64,000 bases of DNA from Trichoplax sp. H2 (lineage: Eukaryota > Placozoa > Uniplacotomia > Trichoplacea): positions 558,001 through 622,000 of the forward strand of contig NOWV01000005.1 in the NCBI GenBank assembly GCA_003344405.1, written 5' to 3'. A program made the translations under genes and the position numbers. The notes beneath the pieces were generated by a model. It was not told the origin of the DNA. It saw nothing but the letters and a program-made list of their open reading frames with translations, and ran no database searches. Shown one piece after another: positions 40,001 through 57,869 of this stretch. Within the stretch, counting starts at the first letter, position 1. Each line of letters opens with the position of its first letter.

Positions 40001-42662
40001 GTTTCTAATATGATATTTATAGATTGACGGCATTTCTTCTTTCATCAGATTGCCAATCTTGGCATAATCAACTCAAGTTTTGATCGACAGATTATGATTT
40101 TAGGAGCAAAGTCTACCGAATCATTATGATCCTCATTTGAGAATTAATGAACCTTCAAGCTCAAACTAGATTGATTGCCACAATATGTAAATTTTCTAGA
40201 TTTGAAAACGTTGATATAATTACAAGTACGTCTCTCCCTTAGTTACTGCATAAAAACCTAGTACGATCCTATTAGAGTTCTGTTTAGGTATGAGACGTTA
40301 TTTTGAGGACTATTCGATTTGATTCTAAATAAAATTTCCCTCCAATGATGATAGTAATATTTTTCTTTTATTACCTTTTAGCTACCAGAGTGCTTACTTT
40401 CATTTGATTAAACTGCTGTAAATAAACAATATACATGTGCTATTTATTAAATATCTAATGCTGACTTGTATTTTGCAGCTCATGATAATGTATTTGCTGT
40501 TATAGTATTCCGTAATCTTACTAGCGATAGTAAGATTCCATTAAAATTTTGCATAGCTATCGATAAGAATTGCTTTAAGTATTGATATTTTAGTACAGTA
40601 TTCAATTCCTATTTTACCGTATAATTATAACTACTTAACATCATATAATATAGGCAATTGCAATTGTTTATTAAGGAAGCTTTTTCTGCAGACATTTATA
40701 CTGTTTAACGTATTCCATTCAATTCTTATTTCGGTAAGTATACATGGCAGTCTACCGATTCTAGCAATATTTATTTGCTTGCAAGAATTTGCGTATCAAC
40801 TGAAGGTTGGAGATTAGCATTTTATGAGAGCCATGCTACTTAATCAAGAGGCATTTCGATAGTTATTAAAATTTGTGGTACAGCTGTTGCTTGCATATAA
40901 AATTAAGTGATCGGGTCGGAATCCGGTAACTAAATTGAATTAAAATGGATGAGTTATGACATATATTATCTAAACGAGCTTGTTGGAAGTAATGCAACTT
41001 AAGTTAGCTGTTCGATTAAATAATTATCAATCTATTTTTATTATCGAAAAGCTACACATCTAACCGCCTCAATAAAAGAATTAGGGAAGATAGTAGTCCT
41101 ATTAGCAGCTTTATACAATGTCATGTTAACATAGCAGATGCTTCTGGGAAATGGTACACCATAGCTACTGAGATATTTTACAGTGTTCAAATTAAAGATA
41201 TATTATAGCTAACTTCGTGGACACTGCTGAATTGTAGTTGACTGGCTGAGCTACTGATCCTTGGTAGTAAATAGTTACCATTTCTCGCTGATTGCATAAT
41301 GAAAGGGCAAAGAAGTTAAAATCATTCCACTTTTGACTATAGATTAAATTAAAGACATAGTCATTTCTTCGGTGCTACCAGCTAAAATTTTCAGCTGGTA
41401 CATGAGAAGGGATTTTAGTATTGTTGCAGCTAATCGAACATCAAGTCGATGATTTATAATGATTTTATAGGCTCAGTTAAGGCTTTATATGAATGGAAAA
41501 TTATTAGTTTCAAACTTGGCAATAGAGCTGAATAGTAGAAAAAACTAAATAATTCTAGTTTTGAGGCAGTCTGAAGGAAGACCCCGCTTTGATTTGAAAT
41601 GACAACTATTGATCTTGACTTTGAAAGTAAAACTAATTATAGTTATAAACGTTTTAGTTTTGTTTTGATTGATAGAAATAAATAAGTTTGATTTTTAATA
41701 CAAATTATTGGTCTGGTATATTGCATAAAATTACCGGCGCATAACTTTATAGGTTCGAAAGTGAAAACAATTGCAATCGCATCGTTAAAGAAAATCAGCT
41801 TAATGTATACTGTAAATATAATTTGCGATAGAGAGCTGAAATAAACCTTTCCTTTGGTTAAGCAACCTGACATTCACTTATCTTTTGAAATTGAAATAAG
41901 AAAAATAAACAAGTCTATGGTCCATTTCGATAGTAAGTAAGCATCTGTTGAACTTTCAATAGAAATCTTTGGTTTATAATATGGTAGACTTTCATTTTAC
42001 GTTAATTCTATGTGTATTTCTAACATCTGTTATCCACATTTTATCTTTTACAGTAAATTTTTCAAAACAAAGGTAATAGTAACATTGTTTATAGTTACAA
42101 ATATTTAAAATATTCATTCAATGGGTAAAATAAAGTTATAAAGGAAGGATTTTCTATTGATATCAAAATAAATCTACAGTATACTACATAATAACTGAAT
42201 TTTACTTTTGAATGCTAGATTAAATAATTATAATGGTACCGAGTTAAAAATGTTTATTATATACATTTTCTGTGTAACTGACGGTGCAAAACCGCATTAG
42301 TAATAGCTCGTAAACTATAGATACATTAATTATTTAGAAAATTACTGAGCCAACAATACTTTCAGTTTCATTAACGGGGGGCTTCCAAATAGCGATGGAA
42401 ATGCCATCTTTTGTTTTCTTAGGTTAAGTCAGGCACTGTACGGGTAAACAACACGACGCTTGGCAATTATAAATTTGTAGAAATTTTTTATTGAATTCCT
42501 TCACATCAGTTTGATGTTTGAACAGGTTTAGATAATGCGGTAATTTCGAACCAAGCTTTATTCATTTGATAGAAAAGGAGTTAGTCATTCGAATAACAGA
42601 CTCCTTGATATCAAGAGCAACTAGATCAACTTTAGATATTTAGATTAGTGATCAATATTTCA
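34091..42662. other. 8.6 kb gene-poor region downstream of the GPCR
   Basis: No gene is supported. One tandem array is clear (35.3-36.3 kb). A tetranucleotide-rich stretch ATATATATGTTAATATATAT lies near 38656. Open frames at 38578-38820 and 41643-41873 (minus strand) show no domain, no splice partners and AT-driven composition. The rest shows no structure I can defend. Confidence 0.65.
35315..36300. repeat. Decayed tandem array, unit about 140 bases, 3 close and 2 worn copies
   Basis: The unit contains ATCTGCATCA-TAGTAAATAA, GGTTATAATTTATTACGATA, TCTTTATGATAGAA, TAGTATTGTCTTGAAGATAG, AGTAGGATTGATTAAATGAT and ATACGATAAATTACTTTATA. Close copies begin near 35325, 35460 and 35598. Worn copies lie near 35880 and 36161 and are joined to a different spacer (GCTAGCGACACC; TTCAAAATTAGTCTTTAA) that itself appears twice, near 35780 and 36285. 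Confidence 0.75.
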
Positions 42663-45600
42663 TTAGTTCACTTTAGTTGCTTCTTCTTGGGATTTCGTAA
42701 ATTCAGACGCCAATTTTTTCTGCTGATACCAAGATGTATCGTACCTCATAACTTCTCGTAAAGCCATGGTAGCGTATGACGATGGTGGTAAGGAAAAACT
42801 TAATAGTAAAGCCAAATTCTTACCATCTGGATGTAAATACGTTAATGTAGGGTGTTAGCGACAAGGACTGAAGTCAGCGTAATATTAACTGCTATTGCTA
42901 CATAAATTAATTTATTAATTAAATATGTTAAAAATATTGGTAATTAATTATCTACACGCGATATACCTGCAACGGAATTATTGATAATTTTATTCTGTCG
43001 GATTTGGTCTAAATCAGTTGAATATAGGGGTATGGTAAAGTCGTCGTATCTTGCTGTAGACCTGTTGGGTATACCCAGCACCCGGTAAAGATTATTTAGC
43101 AACAATGGAATCATAATTGATAGTAAATCGTGTATTACTTAATAAAAATGCATGATAAACTAACCAAGACAAATTTTTTGGCCTAACAACTAGTTTCCGA
43201 TACATGCCACAAAGGGAAAATTCTCTATTAAAGCAATATTTATAAGCATGTTATAACTGATTTTTTGTCTATCTACCTGTTGTTCATTTACCACAAATAT
43301 ACACTTGTTCAAAATCCGTATTGATATTACAGTCTACTGATTTAAAATCCTACTTGTGTCGATTTTCCAAGTTTTTTATGCTAATCCCATCTGCTTTCAT
43401 TTGTTGATGATACCAATCATTAGCTTAAAGAAAGAGGTAAAAAACATTTTAAAATTCATGCCATAAATAATTGTTTCATTTTAGCATTTACCTTCGTGCT
43501 GCGGGTACATTACGTTATATCCAGGAAGTGGTAATACAATATCATGGATACTATAATGCGGTAAATCTTCATTTTTCAACACATGTAATTCAGTCTAATA
43601 GAGGAGTACAAGGAATTACTAGCAGTAAGTAATAATAAATATAGCTTAAGCGACCATCTCAAGGTTAGCCAACTAGTAGTTAGAAATCTTGCCATATAGA
43701 CAGACATAAATTACTTACATTGGTGCTAAAGACGGCAATATCATGACCTGAAACTAATTTCATATATGATAGTTATATATTTCACCTTTTACGAAGAAAA
43801 ATCTAACCTCACTCTACTTGCGTTTCTATTGATATATGATATAATATACCTTGCTGGTGTGCACTATTGCTAATAACAAGATCGCCAACAACGGGCTTTA
43901 GGCCAAATTCTTTAATTCTTCTAGATGCAACAAGATTCCATATTAAACTCTGATATGAATAGACATACAGTAATCTTGCATTTCGAGGAATCTATTTGAA
44001 ATAAAATTGTAAAGAAACCTCTAAGAAAAACTTCGATTATTGTTGTTGTCATGAGTTTTTTTATAGCTTGTTTCTTCAATTATTTAGTATCAATACTCAT
44101 ATACCTTCATTATAGCAGTAACGGGGCTAGTTGAACCATGTTCTACTAATCCTTTGAGAAGGTAATACTCGATACCACGCCTGCTACGTAAAAGTCTTAA
44201 AGCTGCGGATGGATCACGATGCTGCCACCAGTGTTCTCGAGCTTCCATCGTCCTAAACGAATCGGTTCTTGTTGGTTTTAGAATGAGCTCAATCGATTTA
44301 CGCCAGTTACCAAGTAATAGTGCCCTAGATAAAATATAGAGGTACGATTTATTTAATTACCTAAGCATACCACTATAATAAACATTTATTTTTATGGAAT
44401 ATTTTCTACATCTTTGAAATCATGTACGAACTTTCCAATCTGATAGGTAGGGATATGTGATGTTCCAAATCGTTGTAATCCATAATAATTAATAAATCCC
44501 GTTTCTTTAAGTGATGCCATTGATTTTTCAATCTGTTCTTCTGAACCCTTGACATTTCTTGATTTAAGATTCGAGACTTTTAGTTAGTTAGGTGTTGCCA
44601 ATAATTATTTAAGAAAATTTATTCACCTTAACGTGAGAGTAAAGTGATTTCCAGCTAAATCTCCTAGAGTTAAACGATCTTTGCTATATCTACGATGGTA
44701 GAAATAATAATGGATTTAAAGATTTTTATAGCAAAAAAGTCGCTATAATTTTGGTTACAATTCACCTATTAACTTGTAGCTATTTCATTAATTTTTATCT
44801 TGTATTTACGAGTCTATCACTTACGTGAAATTCCCTAATCGTACTTTATGTGTTACGCTATTGACATGATGAAGTTTGCTCGGAAGCACTCTAAAATTGC
44901 ATATACAATGGCGTAGTTAGTATCGATTCAGTAGATATTCGGTTGTATTTTAGTTTACTTGAAAGCAGTTATCTCTTGTGTAGTAATCGCTCGACGGTCT
45001 TTTGTACCAGCATATCCAAAAATACTGGGTTTAAGGCTATACATGAACATTATAATTAAAAATTGTCTTAGGGTTATAAAAATTAGTACGAAGAATGCAA
45101 GAGCATCTCAAAGGAGAATTTTTCAAGATTACCCGGTAAATTTGCAAATAAGATTGATAGCGTTCATGGTATCAATATTTTCTTTATATAAGCGAAATTT
45201 GCAATATTTATCATGTTCATTTGGCCAGCGAATACGCTTATTACGATTTCCTATATATAGGTTAACGTATTTAGTAGATTTACTTTGCAAATATCAATTC
45301 CCGTTTCTAAATGAAGAAATACAGCAAAAACTGATTTCTTGAGACCTTTTTGATTTTTTGTGACTTTAATATATTTCTTATTATCATCTTCCATCATTGT
45401 AGTACTCTCTAAATCGGGATGACGTTGTCGAATTAAGTTATGCATCTTTGTTCTCCATTCTTTATTGCTTTCATTTTCCTGTCATCAGAATTGCACACGC
45501 GTCGTTTAAAATCCGAAAAAGAGCTATTAATCTACAATTTCAATTGTCTACAGCATGTATGTACTTCTCAAATACTGTGGTTACATCTATGAGATTAAAT

Positions 45601-46870
45601 TAACTATAGTCATATCAAAACCTACTTTTAGGTCTATTATAACAGACTTCTTGCTGCTGTGACTTGATGATAATTCTTGTAATCGATTTTCTAAATCCGT
45701 TGATATCATATTATCCGTGTCTTCGATGATCTTTACGGTGGAAAAATAAATTAATTAGCAATGTAATGCAGTAAAATAGATACACCTAGAGATCTCGTTT
45801 ACTGGTTCATGGTAGCATAAGCAACAAGAGTCTTACTATATTCTATTTTCAATGTCGCGAAAGACTTATGAACTGAACTACATGTATATTTCCACTGGAA
45901 TATATTGATTCTTGTATCAACTAATACCTCTTCAGTACTTGCAGGTAAATCCAAGTTTTCCAGTTTAACAATCTGTCCATCCAAGTTAATCTCATGCACA
46001 ATGAAATCGGCAAATCTGTCAATATCGATGTAGATAATAATTCATTAATACGGCCATGTTTCTGTTTGTATATCTGAACCTGGGTAATTAATAAGCTGTG
46101 AAGTTATCATCCATTTCATTTGCACCTTCGTACGATTGAATGTTAAGCTGCCTACTGTATTTGATGCTAGAGTAGGATGTTGCAAGGTGCTAAGCAATGC
46201 TAAGCAATGGTTAGGGTATGTTTGCTATTTATTAGCATGCAATATTTTGCTGGATATTATCTATTCCAATCAATTAAGCGGCTATGTATGTACGTACATC
46301 TATCATCTAGTATACTAACAACCAGAATACTTTACGTGATGCAGATCAATCCGCTATTCTGCATTCACTCTTTTACTCCTACGGTATGATGTAGCACGGG
46401 AAGTATTCGATGTCATTTGAAGGGGTAAATTGATAGCTTCATCAATATCCCTTATTATGACTGCAAGAGCTCTGATATACATTGGAATAGATGACGATAA
46501 ACCAGGAACGAATGCATAATGGCATTAGATAGTAATTGCTGATATTTTTTTTTTCATAACATTAATCAAGCATCAAGTACCTTTGCTTGATCGAGCCTTG
46601 AATGGGATCAAGTTGACTGATATATTCAGTTATACCAACATCATTTTCTAATGGAGATAAATCTGCTTGGTAGAAATCGATGTTATCGTCATTTTCATCG
46701 GCATTAATATTATCATCATTAAAGTCGACATCTTCACTTATAAGGGATGGTTCATTATCCGCTAGGTGTTGGGCCTCTTCTGCCTCGGCAATCTTAGCAC
46801 GCTTAGCTACCGGAGGCATTAATGTTGCTTCATAATCTTCGTCACCTTGTCCTCGGCTATCCGTATCCAT
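42663..46870 (-). CDS. PUS7: tRNA/mRNA pseudouridine synthase PUS7 (TruD family)
   Basis: Isomerises uridine to pseudouridine in tRNA and mRNA. Seventeen exons on the minus strand: 46581-46870, 45928-46015, 45626-45730, 45346-45478, 45133-45250, 44959-45036, 44825-44890, 44627-44689, 44432-44557, 44105-44324, 43850-43991, 43719-43747, 43492-43594, 43354-43423, 43165-43224, 42967-43061, 42663-42826. The model gives 649 residues (human 661) with every phase consistent. After an acidic N-terminus come [10 protein letters not shown] and [14 protein letters not shown]. The TruD catalytic motif is [16 protein letters not shown] (Asp of TKDRRA). [62 protein letters not shown] and [18 protein letters not shown] follow. 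The basic [10 protein letters not shown] stretch near residue 25 could be a nuclear signal. It is head to head with HMCES. Confidence 0.96.
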
Positions 46871-47544
46871 CCTTCCCGTTAGACGAGTAGAATTGAAATG
46901 AAAGCGTCGAATAAAATTAGAGTAGCTAACTATTTGAAATAAGCTACTATGGTAAGCATAAATTCCCCTGAATTTGTACGTCTTGCCTTTTTTAGAATAA
47001 CTCTATCGATATATTCATAATATTCAGCAGTGCGATTAGCTGCTGCAGCTGTGGAAACCCAACTGGCTGCAAGCCAATGTTAACCGCTTAAATAAGCAGT
47101 ATACCGTATGATACACTGTTAAATCATCAAGCTTACAGTATGGGCAATGTCGTTCCCTTCTTCAGTCTGCAAGCTGGAATGCAAGCAGCATGTATCGTCC
47201 ATACATCCGTGCTGTCTGTCGAGTGAAAGGACAATCGAGTACGGTGGTGTGCTGCAGAAATGCAGATGGAAGGCGACAAAAAATAATAATAATAATAATA
47301 AAAATATACAGTACAGTCTATTATATGAGCAAGCCAGTTAGGTATAAAGGCATCGCCAATACTGTATTTGCCCGTCTATATGTACTGTAGAGGTTTTCTT
47401 ACCTCTATGGGGCATTTTGTGCAGATTGGAGACTTCTGCATAGTACCGTTAACATGAAGCTACTGGTCATTGCTAGTAATTGCAATTTTTGCGTAGTCAT
47501 TTTAAAAGCGCTAGCTCAGATTCCATCTTGTGGAGATTGTAGAC

Positions 47545-47614
47545 ATACTGTACAGTACAGTACTGTACAGTGTGTACAGTACAGCAAGTACTTTAGTAGT
47601 GTACTGTACTGTAT
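47545..47614. repeat. GTACTGTAC / TACAGTAC palindrome cluster
   Basis: ATACTGTACAGTACAGTACT is followed by GTACAGTGTGTACAGTACAG and then GTGTACTGTACTGTATG. These are near-perfect self-complementary words, identical in kind to those upstream of OTUD6B and GABARAPL2. Confidence 0.8.
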
Positions 47615-47689
47615 GCATGACGATTTAACTTGGAAGTTTTAAAAGTTAGCTTAATGCTAAGCCAAGTTTATGAGCTCTCCGAATCGAAA

Positions 47690-48366
47690 GCCGCAGACTT
47701 TTCGAATCCTATTTCCTGTGGTATTGTAGCTTATGGATGATGTTATTAGTAAAGTCAGTATGGTAAGCCATGGATTTCTAGATACCTCAAGGTATCTCAA
47801 AGTCCGTAGCTAAGCGCTAGAACAAGTTTACACTACAGTATTCTATCGGCCTGTACTATCCTGCAAGAAGCCCCCTGCTTTGGCATTGGGGCTTGGCCAG
47901 ATCGCCAAGTCTTGTCGCCCTCCAAGTTCGAATCCTATTTCCTGTGGTATTGTAGCTGATGGATGATGTTATTAGTAAAGTCAGTGTGGTAAGCCATGGA
48001 TTTCTAGATACCACAAGGTATCTAAAAGTCCGTAGCTAAGCGCTAGAACAAGTTTATCTTACAGTATGATATCAGCCTGTACTATCCTGCAAGAAGCCCC
48101 CTGCTTTGGCCTTGGGGCTCGGACAGATCGCCAAGTCTTGTCGCCCGCCAAGAGAGCGACCTACTGCATTTCCTGTGGTATTGTGACTTATATATGATGT
48201 TATTAGTAAAGTCAGTGTGGTAAGCCATGGATTTCTAGATACCTCAAGGTATCTAAAAGTCCGTAGCTAAGCGCTAGAACAAGTTTATCCTACAGTATGA
48301 TATCAGCCTGAACTATCCTGCAAGAATCCCCCCTGCTTTGGCCTTGGCCAGATCGCCAAGAGAGCG
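47690..48366. repeat. Recent three-copy tandem repeat, unit about 226-231 bases
   Basis: TTTCCTGTGGTATTG occurs at 47712, 47938 and 48169. Copies are nearly identical over ATGATGTTATTAGTAAAGTC, GTAAGCCATGGATTTCTAGA, AAGTCCGTAGCTAAGCGCTA and CTATCCTGCAAGAA. Inside each unit AGATACC...GGTATCT can pair, and in copies 1 and 2 GCCCC...GGGGC can too. Copies 1 and 2 are preceded by TTCGAATCC, which resembles a tRNA-type B box, but no cloverleaf forms. High identity means this is far younger than the arrays of the 21-36 kb region. Confidence 0.9.
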
Positions 48367-48510
48367 ATCAGGAAACGTGTTGGGACACATACTGCCGACT
48401 ATTATTCTATGGACAGTACTGCAGCGCTAAATACACTTCTCATCCGATACAAACTTTATTCTTTTTTGACGTCTTGTTGGTAATTACCTGGAAGTGCAAT
48501 TACGTCATAA

Positions 48511-48579
48511 TATGTACTGTACTGTACACTTCGCTACTACTGTACTGTACTCTACAGTGTACAGTGTACAGTACAGTCC
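48511..48579. repeat. GTACTGTAC palindrome cluster just upstream of HMCES
   Basis: TATGTACTGTACTGTACACT, CTACTGTACTGTACTCTACA and GTGTACAGTGTACAGTACAG follow one another. The cluster ends 96 bases before the HMCES start codon. Confidence 0.8.
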
Positions 48580-48674
48580 GTTCTACAGTCCTGGACACTT
48601 CAAACAATGATACTGTATAAAGCTGAGGTGACTTCAAACGTGATCGTACTTCAAGCGGCTCCTTTTTAGTAAAC

Positions 48675-51600
48675 ATGTGCGGTCGGACAGCATGGTAAGT
48701 GGAGAGAAATGGATTGCAATTTTATGTCTAAGTATCTTCTCTCTTTTTATAGTGGAAAGTCTGAATTGAATGCATTGATAGGAGATGCACAACAGTGTTT
48801 TGTCACTGTTGTGCAAATACCGAAAGAGTAGAGTAATGGGATGATGGCGATCGTTGCAATAGTTTGTTGACAATGATGTAGGAAATAGCGACCTCAGCTA
48901 GATGATGCAACATTGTTTTGCATCGTTTGTTATTTTATTCTTACGGGTATTACCCAATTCTGTTGCATCGTTTCTATACCATTCCTTTCTATCGATCTTA
49001 GCATATCTTAGTGATATTATATCAACATTGGATGGATAGGTATGTTCCAATGGTAGCAGTGGAAATATCCAAGGTTGATGCCAACGTATTATCATCGCCT
49101 TGATCAAGCATACTACCCTGGCTTAGCTATGAATGACCGCATCCTTTGCAGTTTTAGACCTATTGGCATACACCGTTTTTTATTTTTACACTGTTATAAC
49201 CGGTATATATACAGTATACGTTTACTTTTTTAAGAATAAATTGCTCAATTTGTTGCACCAACAACATACGTACTGTACTGTACTTGTATTCCACCTTGTT
49301 GACACGAGATGTCAACGAACTGATACAGGATACAAATCATGACTACAATTCCACATCTGGCCTGACGAAATGACCAGCGAGATAACCTGGTCGCTCATAT
49401 TTTACACCTGAGATCAACATGGATATACGACTCCTACGCTTGTTTTTGCATGATCAAATTTAGAGCTATAGCCTGGTCAATACAAGATGTGATTGATTAC
49501 TTTAAGCATATTCCAACAACCCTTACGAAGGATGCCGTTTATTTTATTTATTTATTGGACCTAATCCTATTACCTTATCTTGGCTCGTTGCCATCTAGAG
49601 TAACTGACATGATAACACTCCCATTCTATATAATTATTATATAGAATATGATAATTAATTATTTTGGGGGATCTCTAAATTGTCCTGAAAGCTCTTCACT
49701 GTAGGCAGTCAAGTAGTGAAGTATGTGTGGCAATTCATTACATCCAAATTTAATATAGCATTTTGAATGCTCAGTGACTGTACTACTATCAACAGTGTAA
49801 CGTTTTTATTATTAAGGTATTAACGAAACTATCTTTCACCTGTCTACATATTTAAGTACACTGCCTCCTTCAAAACTACGACGTGCTTGCCGATATAAAA
49901 GTAAAGACAACAAAGTTACTGAACCGAGATGGAAAGGTGGAAAGGTTGGAAGATACTACACCTCACCAAATGTTGCTCCCATGTCTTGGACGTAAGTGTC
50001 ATATATGCATAGGAAAGCTTGAATATAATGATTTATGACCTAACTACGTTGTATTGTATATTTCGATTGCATCGTATGTTATATATATATATATTATTAT
50101 CGTATATTAGCATTTGCACCATTTATATTTGGCTTTCATTAAGACCAAACTATATTAAAACTTAAGTTACTTCTGACATTATTTTTAAAGTTTTTAAAGA
50201 TATTTTCGCTATAACTGATGACCGATATTCCTGACAATTACTTTTAATATTTGATCTTCAAATCAATAGCATATGGTCTGAAGTAATGTTTGCAAACTGA
50301 AAAATTTTTAGTATGTCGTTGCGGAGACTGTAATTGCTAGTATACTTTTACAAACTACTATATTGGTCAAGACCTACTACAGTGATAAAACGTAATAGAG
50401 TCTTAACCTCCTTACTTATCTTGCTACATGAATAGTACGATAAATTGTTGTATGACAAACTACGCTAGCGTACTACCAGTAAGATCGTTGTTAGCTTTTC
50501 ATATAACCAGTTTCTACATGCCGTATTTTGTGGTGAATATGTCAGTATATTGCCAGTCTAACCATTTGGATACATCAAATATTTATTGTACGATTAACGG
50601 ATTAGCCAATATCTCTATGTAACGATAAACTATTTCTATTCCATACAGCCCTGTATTATTGTCAGCTAAACATGCACAAAATGATCCCGATGTCGAAGGG
50701 GAAAAATTAGATAGTAGCGATCGTATGCTGCAAGTGATGCGTTGGGGCTTAGTTCCTGCTTGGTATAAGAAGGATTTAAAATCTTTTAACCTATCCACCA
50801 ATAATTGTCGCAGTGACGGAATGTTGGATAAAAGAATGTTTTCAACTCCTCTAAACAGAGGTCGTCGATGTGTGGTCTTAGCCGATGGGTAAATTGGAAA
50901 TAACTGTCTGTTTTTAGCATTAATGATCGCATATAAATACGTGCCAATATTCATCGTGCTATGCTACTTTTGATTTAGTTATTATGAATGGAAGACTACT
51001 AAAGATAAGCAGAAAATACCACATTTAATTTTCTTTAAAAATGACGTTGAATCATCTGATGCAGAAGAGGAAAATGATGAAGATGACCAAGCTGTTAATG
51101 TTCGACCTAGAAGGAGAGTCTTGACCATGGCCGGCGTATTTGAAATATGGCATCCACCTAAGGTTTGGGCTTACCGTATACTTTTGATTACTACCGGAAT
51201 TAAAATTCTATAATAGCAAGTAATCAAATACCCTGTCTATTAATTATAGACTGAGGAAGGTCCGAACGATCCTATTTATGCCTATAGTATTATAACGGTT
51301 GATGCCTCACCCGCAGTTTCTGGTATTCACCATCGTATGCCGGTAATGACATTGAATGTTAACTTATTACAGAAATTGCGTAATATCATACTTTACATGG
51401 TCTTAAATGAAAAGTTAAATGTTAAAATTAGGCGATTCTTGACGGTGATGAAGCTGTTAGTCAATGGTTGGATTATGAAAATGTCCCTCTGTCAGAAGTG
51501 CGTTTTGTTAATTTAATCTTTACTCGTACGCCTACATTCAAAAGTTCATTTTGAGTATGGATGTAATAGCTTAATTAGAGGCTTCACGGAATAATAGTGG

Positions 51601-52140
51601 TGTAATAGCTACGTTTTATTTATTTGCTTTAATAGGCTGCCAATCTCATTAAACCGCTGGATACACTGGAACATTTTCCAGTCTCTTCGTGTGTTAACAA
51701 TTCGCGTAATAAATCTTTGGAATGTATGGTGAAAATTGAAATGTAAGTTTTACCGCGATCATTAATAATGATGGACTTATTAATTTATGTGTATACAGTA
51801 TATACGTCATGATAACCCTTTTAACCACTACTGATTACGGTTGATAGTAAGCCGCCTTCGGAAAGAAAGGGCACCTTATTTAGCTATTTCACCAAGACCC
51901 CTAAAGTTAAAAAAGATTCGTCAGAAGATGATAGGTTAGCAGTACTGTTGCTCCTACTTTGCCTTCTGATGTGCTTGAACATTTTGTAGTTCTCTTTATG
52001 GTGCACTATACATTAGAGAAGTGAAATAATTTAACATTGATATGCTCTATTCCACTTCATTCAGTAATACCGCCAAGAGAGAAGCTGACTCGAGCAATGG
52101 CTCAAGCGATGCGAAAAAGATTAAAACTGAACAAAGTTGA
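48675..52140 (+). CDS. HMCES: Abasic-site DNA-protein crosslink sensor, SRAP domain
   Basis: Cys2 forms a covalent, protective crosslink to abasic sites in single-stranded DNA at replication forks. Exons 48675-48694, 49857-49991, 50649-50888, 50979-51162, 51250-51342, 51432-51497, 51636-51742, 51848-51934 and 52065-52140 give 335 residues (human 354). The first coding exon is only 20 bases and encodes MCGRTAC. Its last codon is completed across a 1.16 kb intron, giving MCGRTACTLPPSKLRRACRY. Catalytic and DNA-binding marks are Cys2, the Asn of STNNCRSD, the Glu of YYEWK and the His of IHHRMP, plus MRWGLVPAW and GRRCVVLADG. An acidic insert (SSDAEEENDEDDQ) lies after the YEW motif. The C-terminal tail carries KGTLFSYF, which resembles a PCNA-binding PIP box with Lys in place of Gln. 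It is head to head with PUS7. Confidence 0.95.
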
Positions 52141-52732
52141 AACAGGCCATTCAACCTAATTAATGTAGTCAAATTATATCAGAATGATTTATGTAATGTC
52201 TTAGAACCATTTTAAATCACTATAAATTCATTAGTATCGCGTATGATTCCGTGTAAAGGATAGTGTTTTTATTATTTAAAGATATACACGTTACGAACTA
52301 CTGTAGCATTATTTAAGGACTATTATACATTATGATTCGGGCTATCTGAAAAATGCACAATTTTAAATATATCAATCACGAGTTGAAGTTCAGTTTTATT
52401 GATTTAACAGTGTAAACAAAATAATATTTAAATTATAGTTTCACTATGATTTAATGATGTTAACAGCACGTAATCTTCTATGTAAACGTTCCTGGAGGCT
52501 TTATACGTAGGCAATGATGTCTATGAACAGCTAATAAAACGATTTACTATACGTTTTAGCGGCTAATGTGCAGTAATTTTTGACTAGTACGAAAGCATTA
52601 ATTAATTTAGACAATCAATAACAACATCATTGAAAGCAGTTGTTACCTATACAATGCTTTTTATGCATTTAATACAGCATGATTCAGAACAATATTTTAT
52701 AATGTTGAATTTGGAGAAAAAATTTACATAGC
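52141..52732. other. 3' flanks of convergent HMCES and DPM1
   Basis: AT-rich and without coding signal on either strand. AAATAATATTTAAATTA near 52418 and similar stretches offer weak polyadenylation options only. Confidence 0.6.

Positions 52733-57869
<5,137 letters not shown>

Larger units (their letters stand above)
46871..48674. promoter_or_regulatory. Bidirectional promoter region PUS7 / HMCES
   Basis: The region between two divergent starts holds a fresh three-copy tandem repeat (47690-48366), two clusters of GTACTGTAC words (47545-47614 and 48511-48579), a short AAT trinucleotide run near 47283 and no supported exon. Several small open frames between 47147 and 47642 are crossed by these repeats and are not credible genes. 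Confidence 0.55.

Noticed and set aside
41643-41873. 76-codon minus-strand open frame
   Set aside because: Hydrophobic by AT composition only, with no motif or splice context.
47690-47945. tRNA gene suggested by TTCGAATCC B-box-like words
   Set aside because: No acceptor stem, anticodon arm or properly spaced A box could be formed around either copy.
49723-49755. ATG-TGT-GGC (Met-Cys-Gly) as the start of HMCES
   Set aside because: It runs into a stop after 11 codons with no usable GT donor, while ATG at 48675 gives MCGRTAC, a perfect GTAAGT donor and the right phase.
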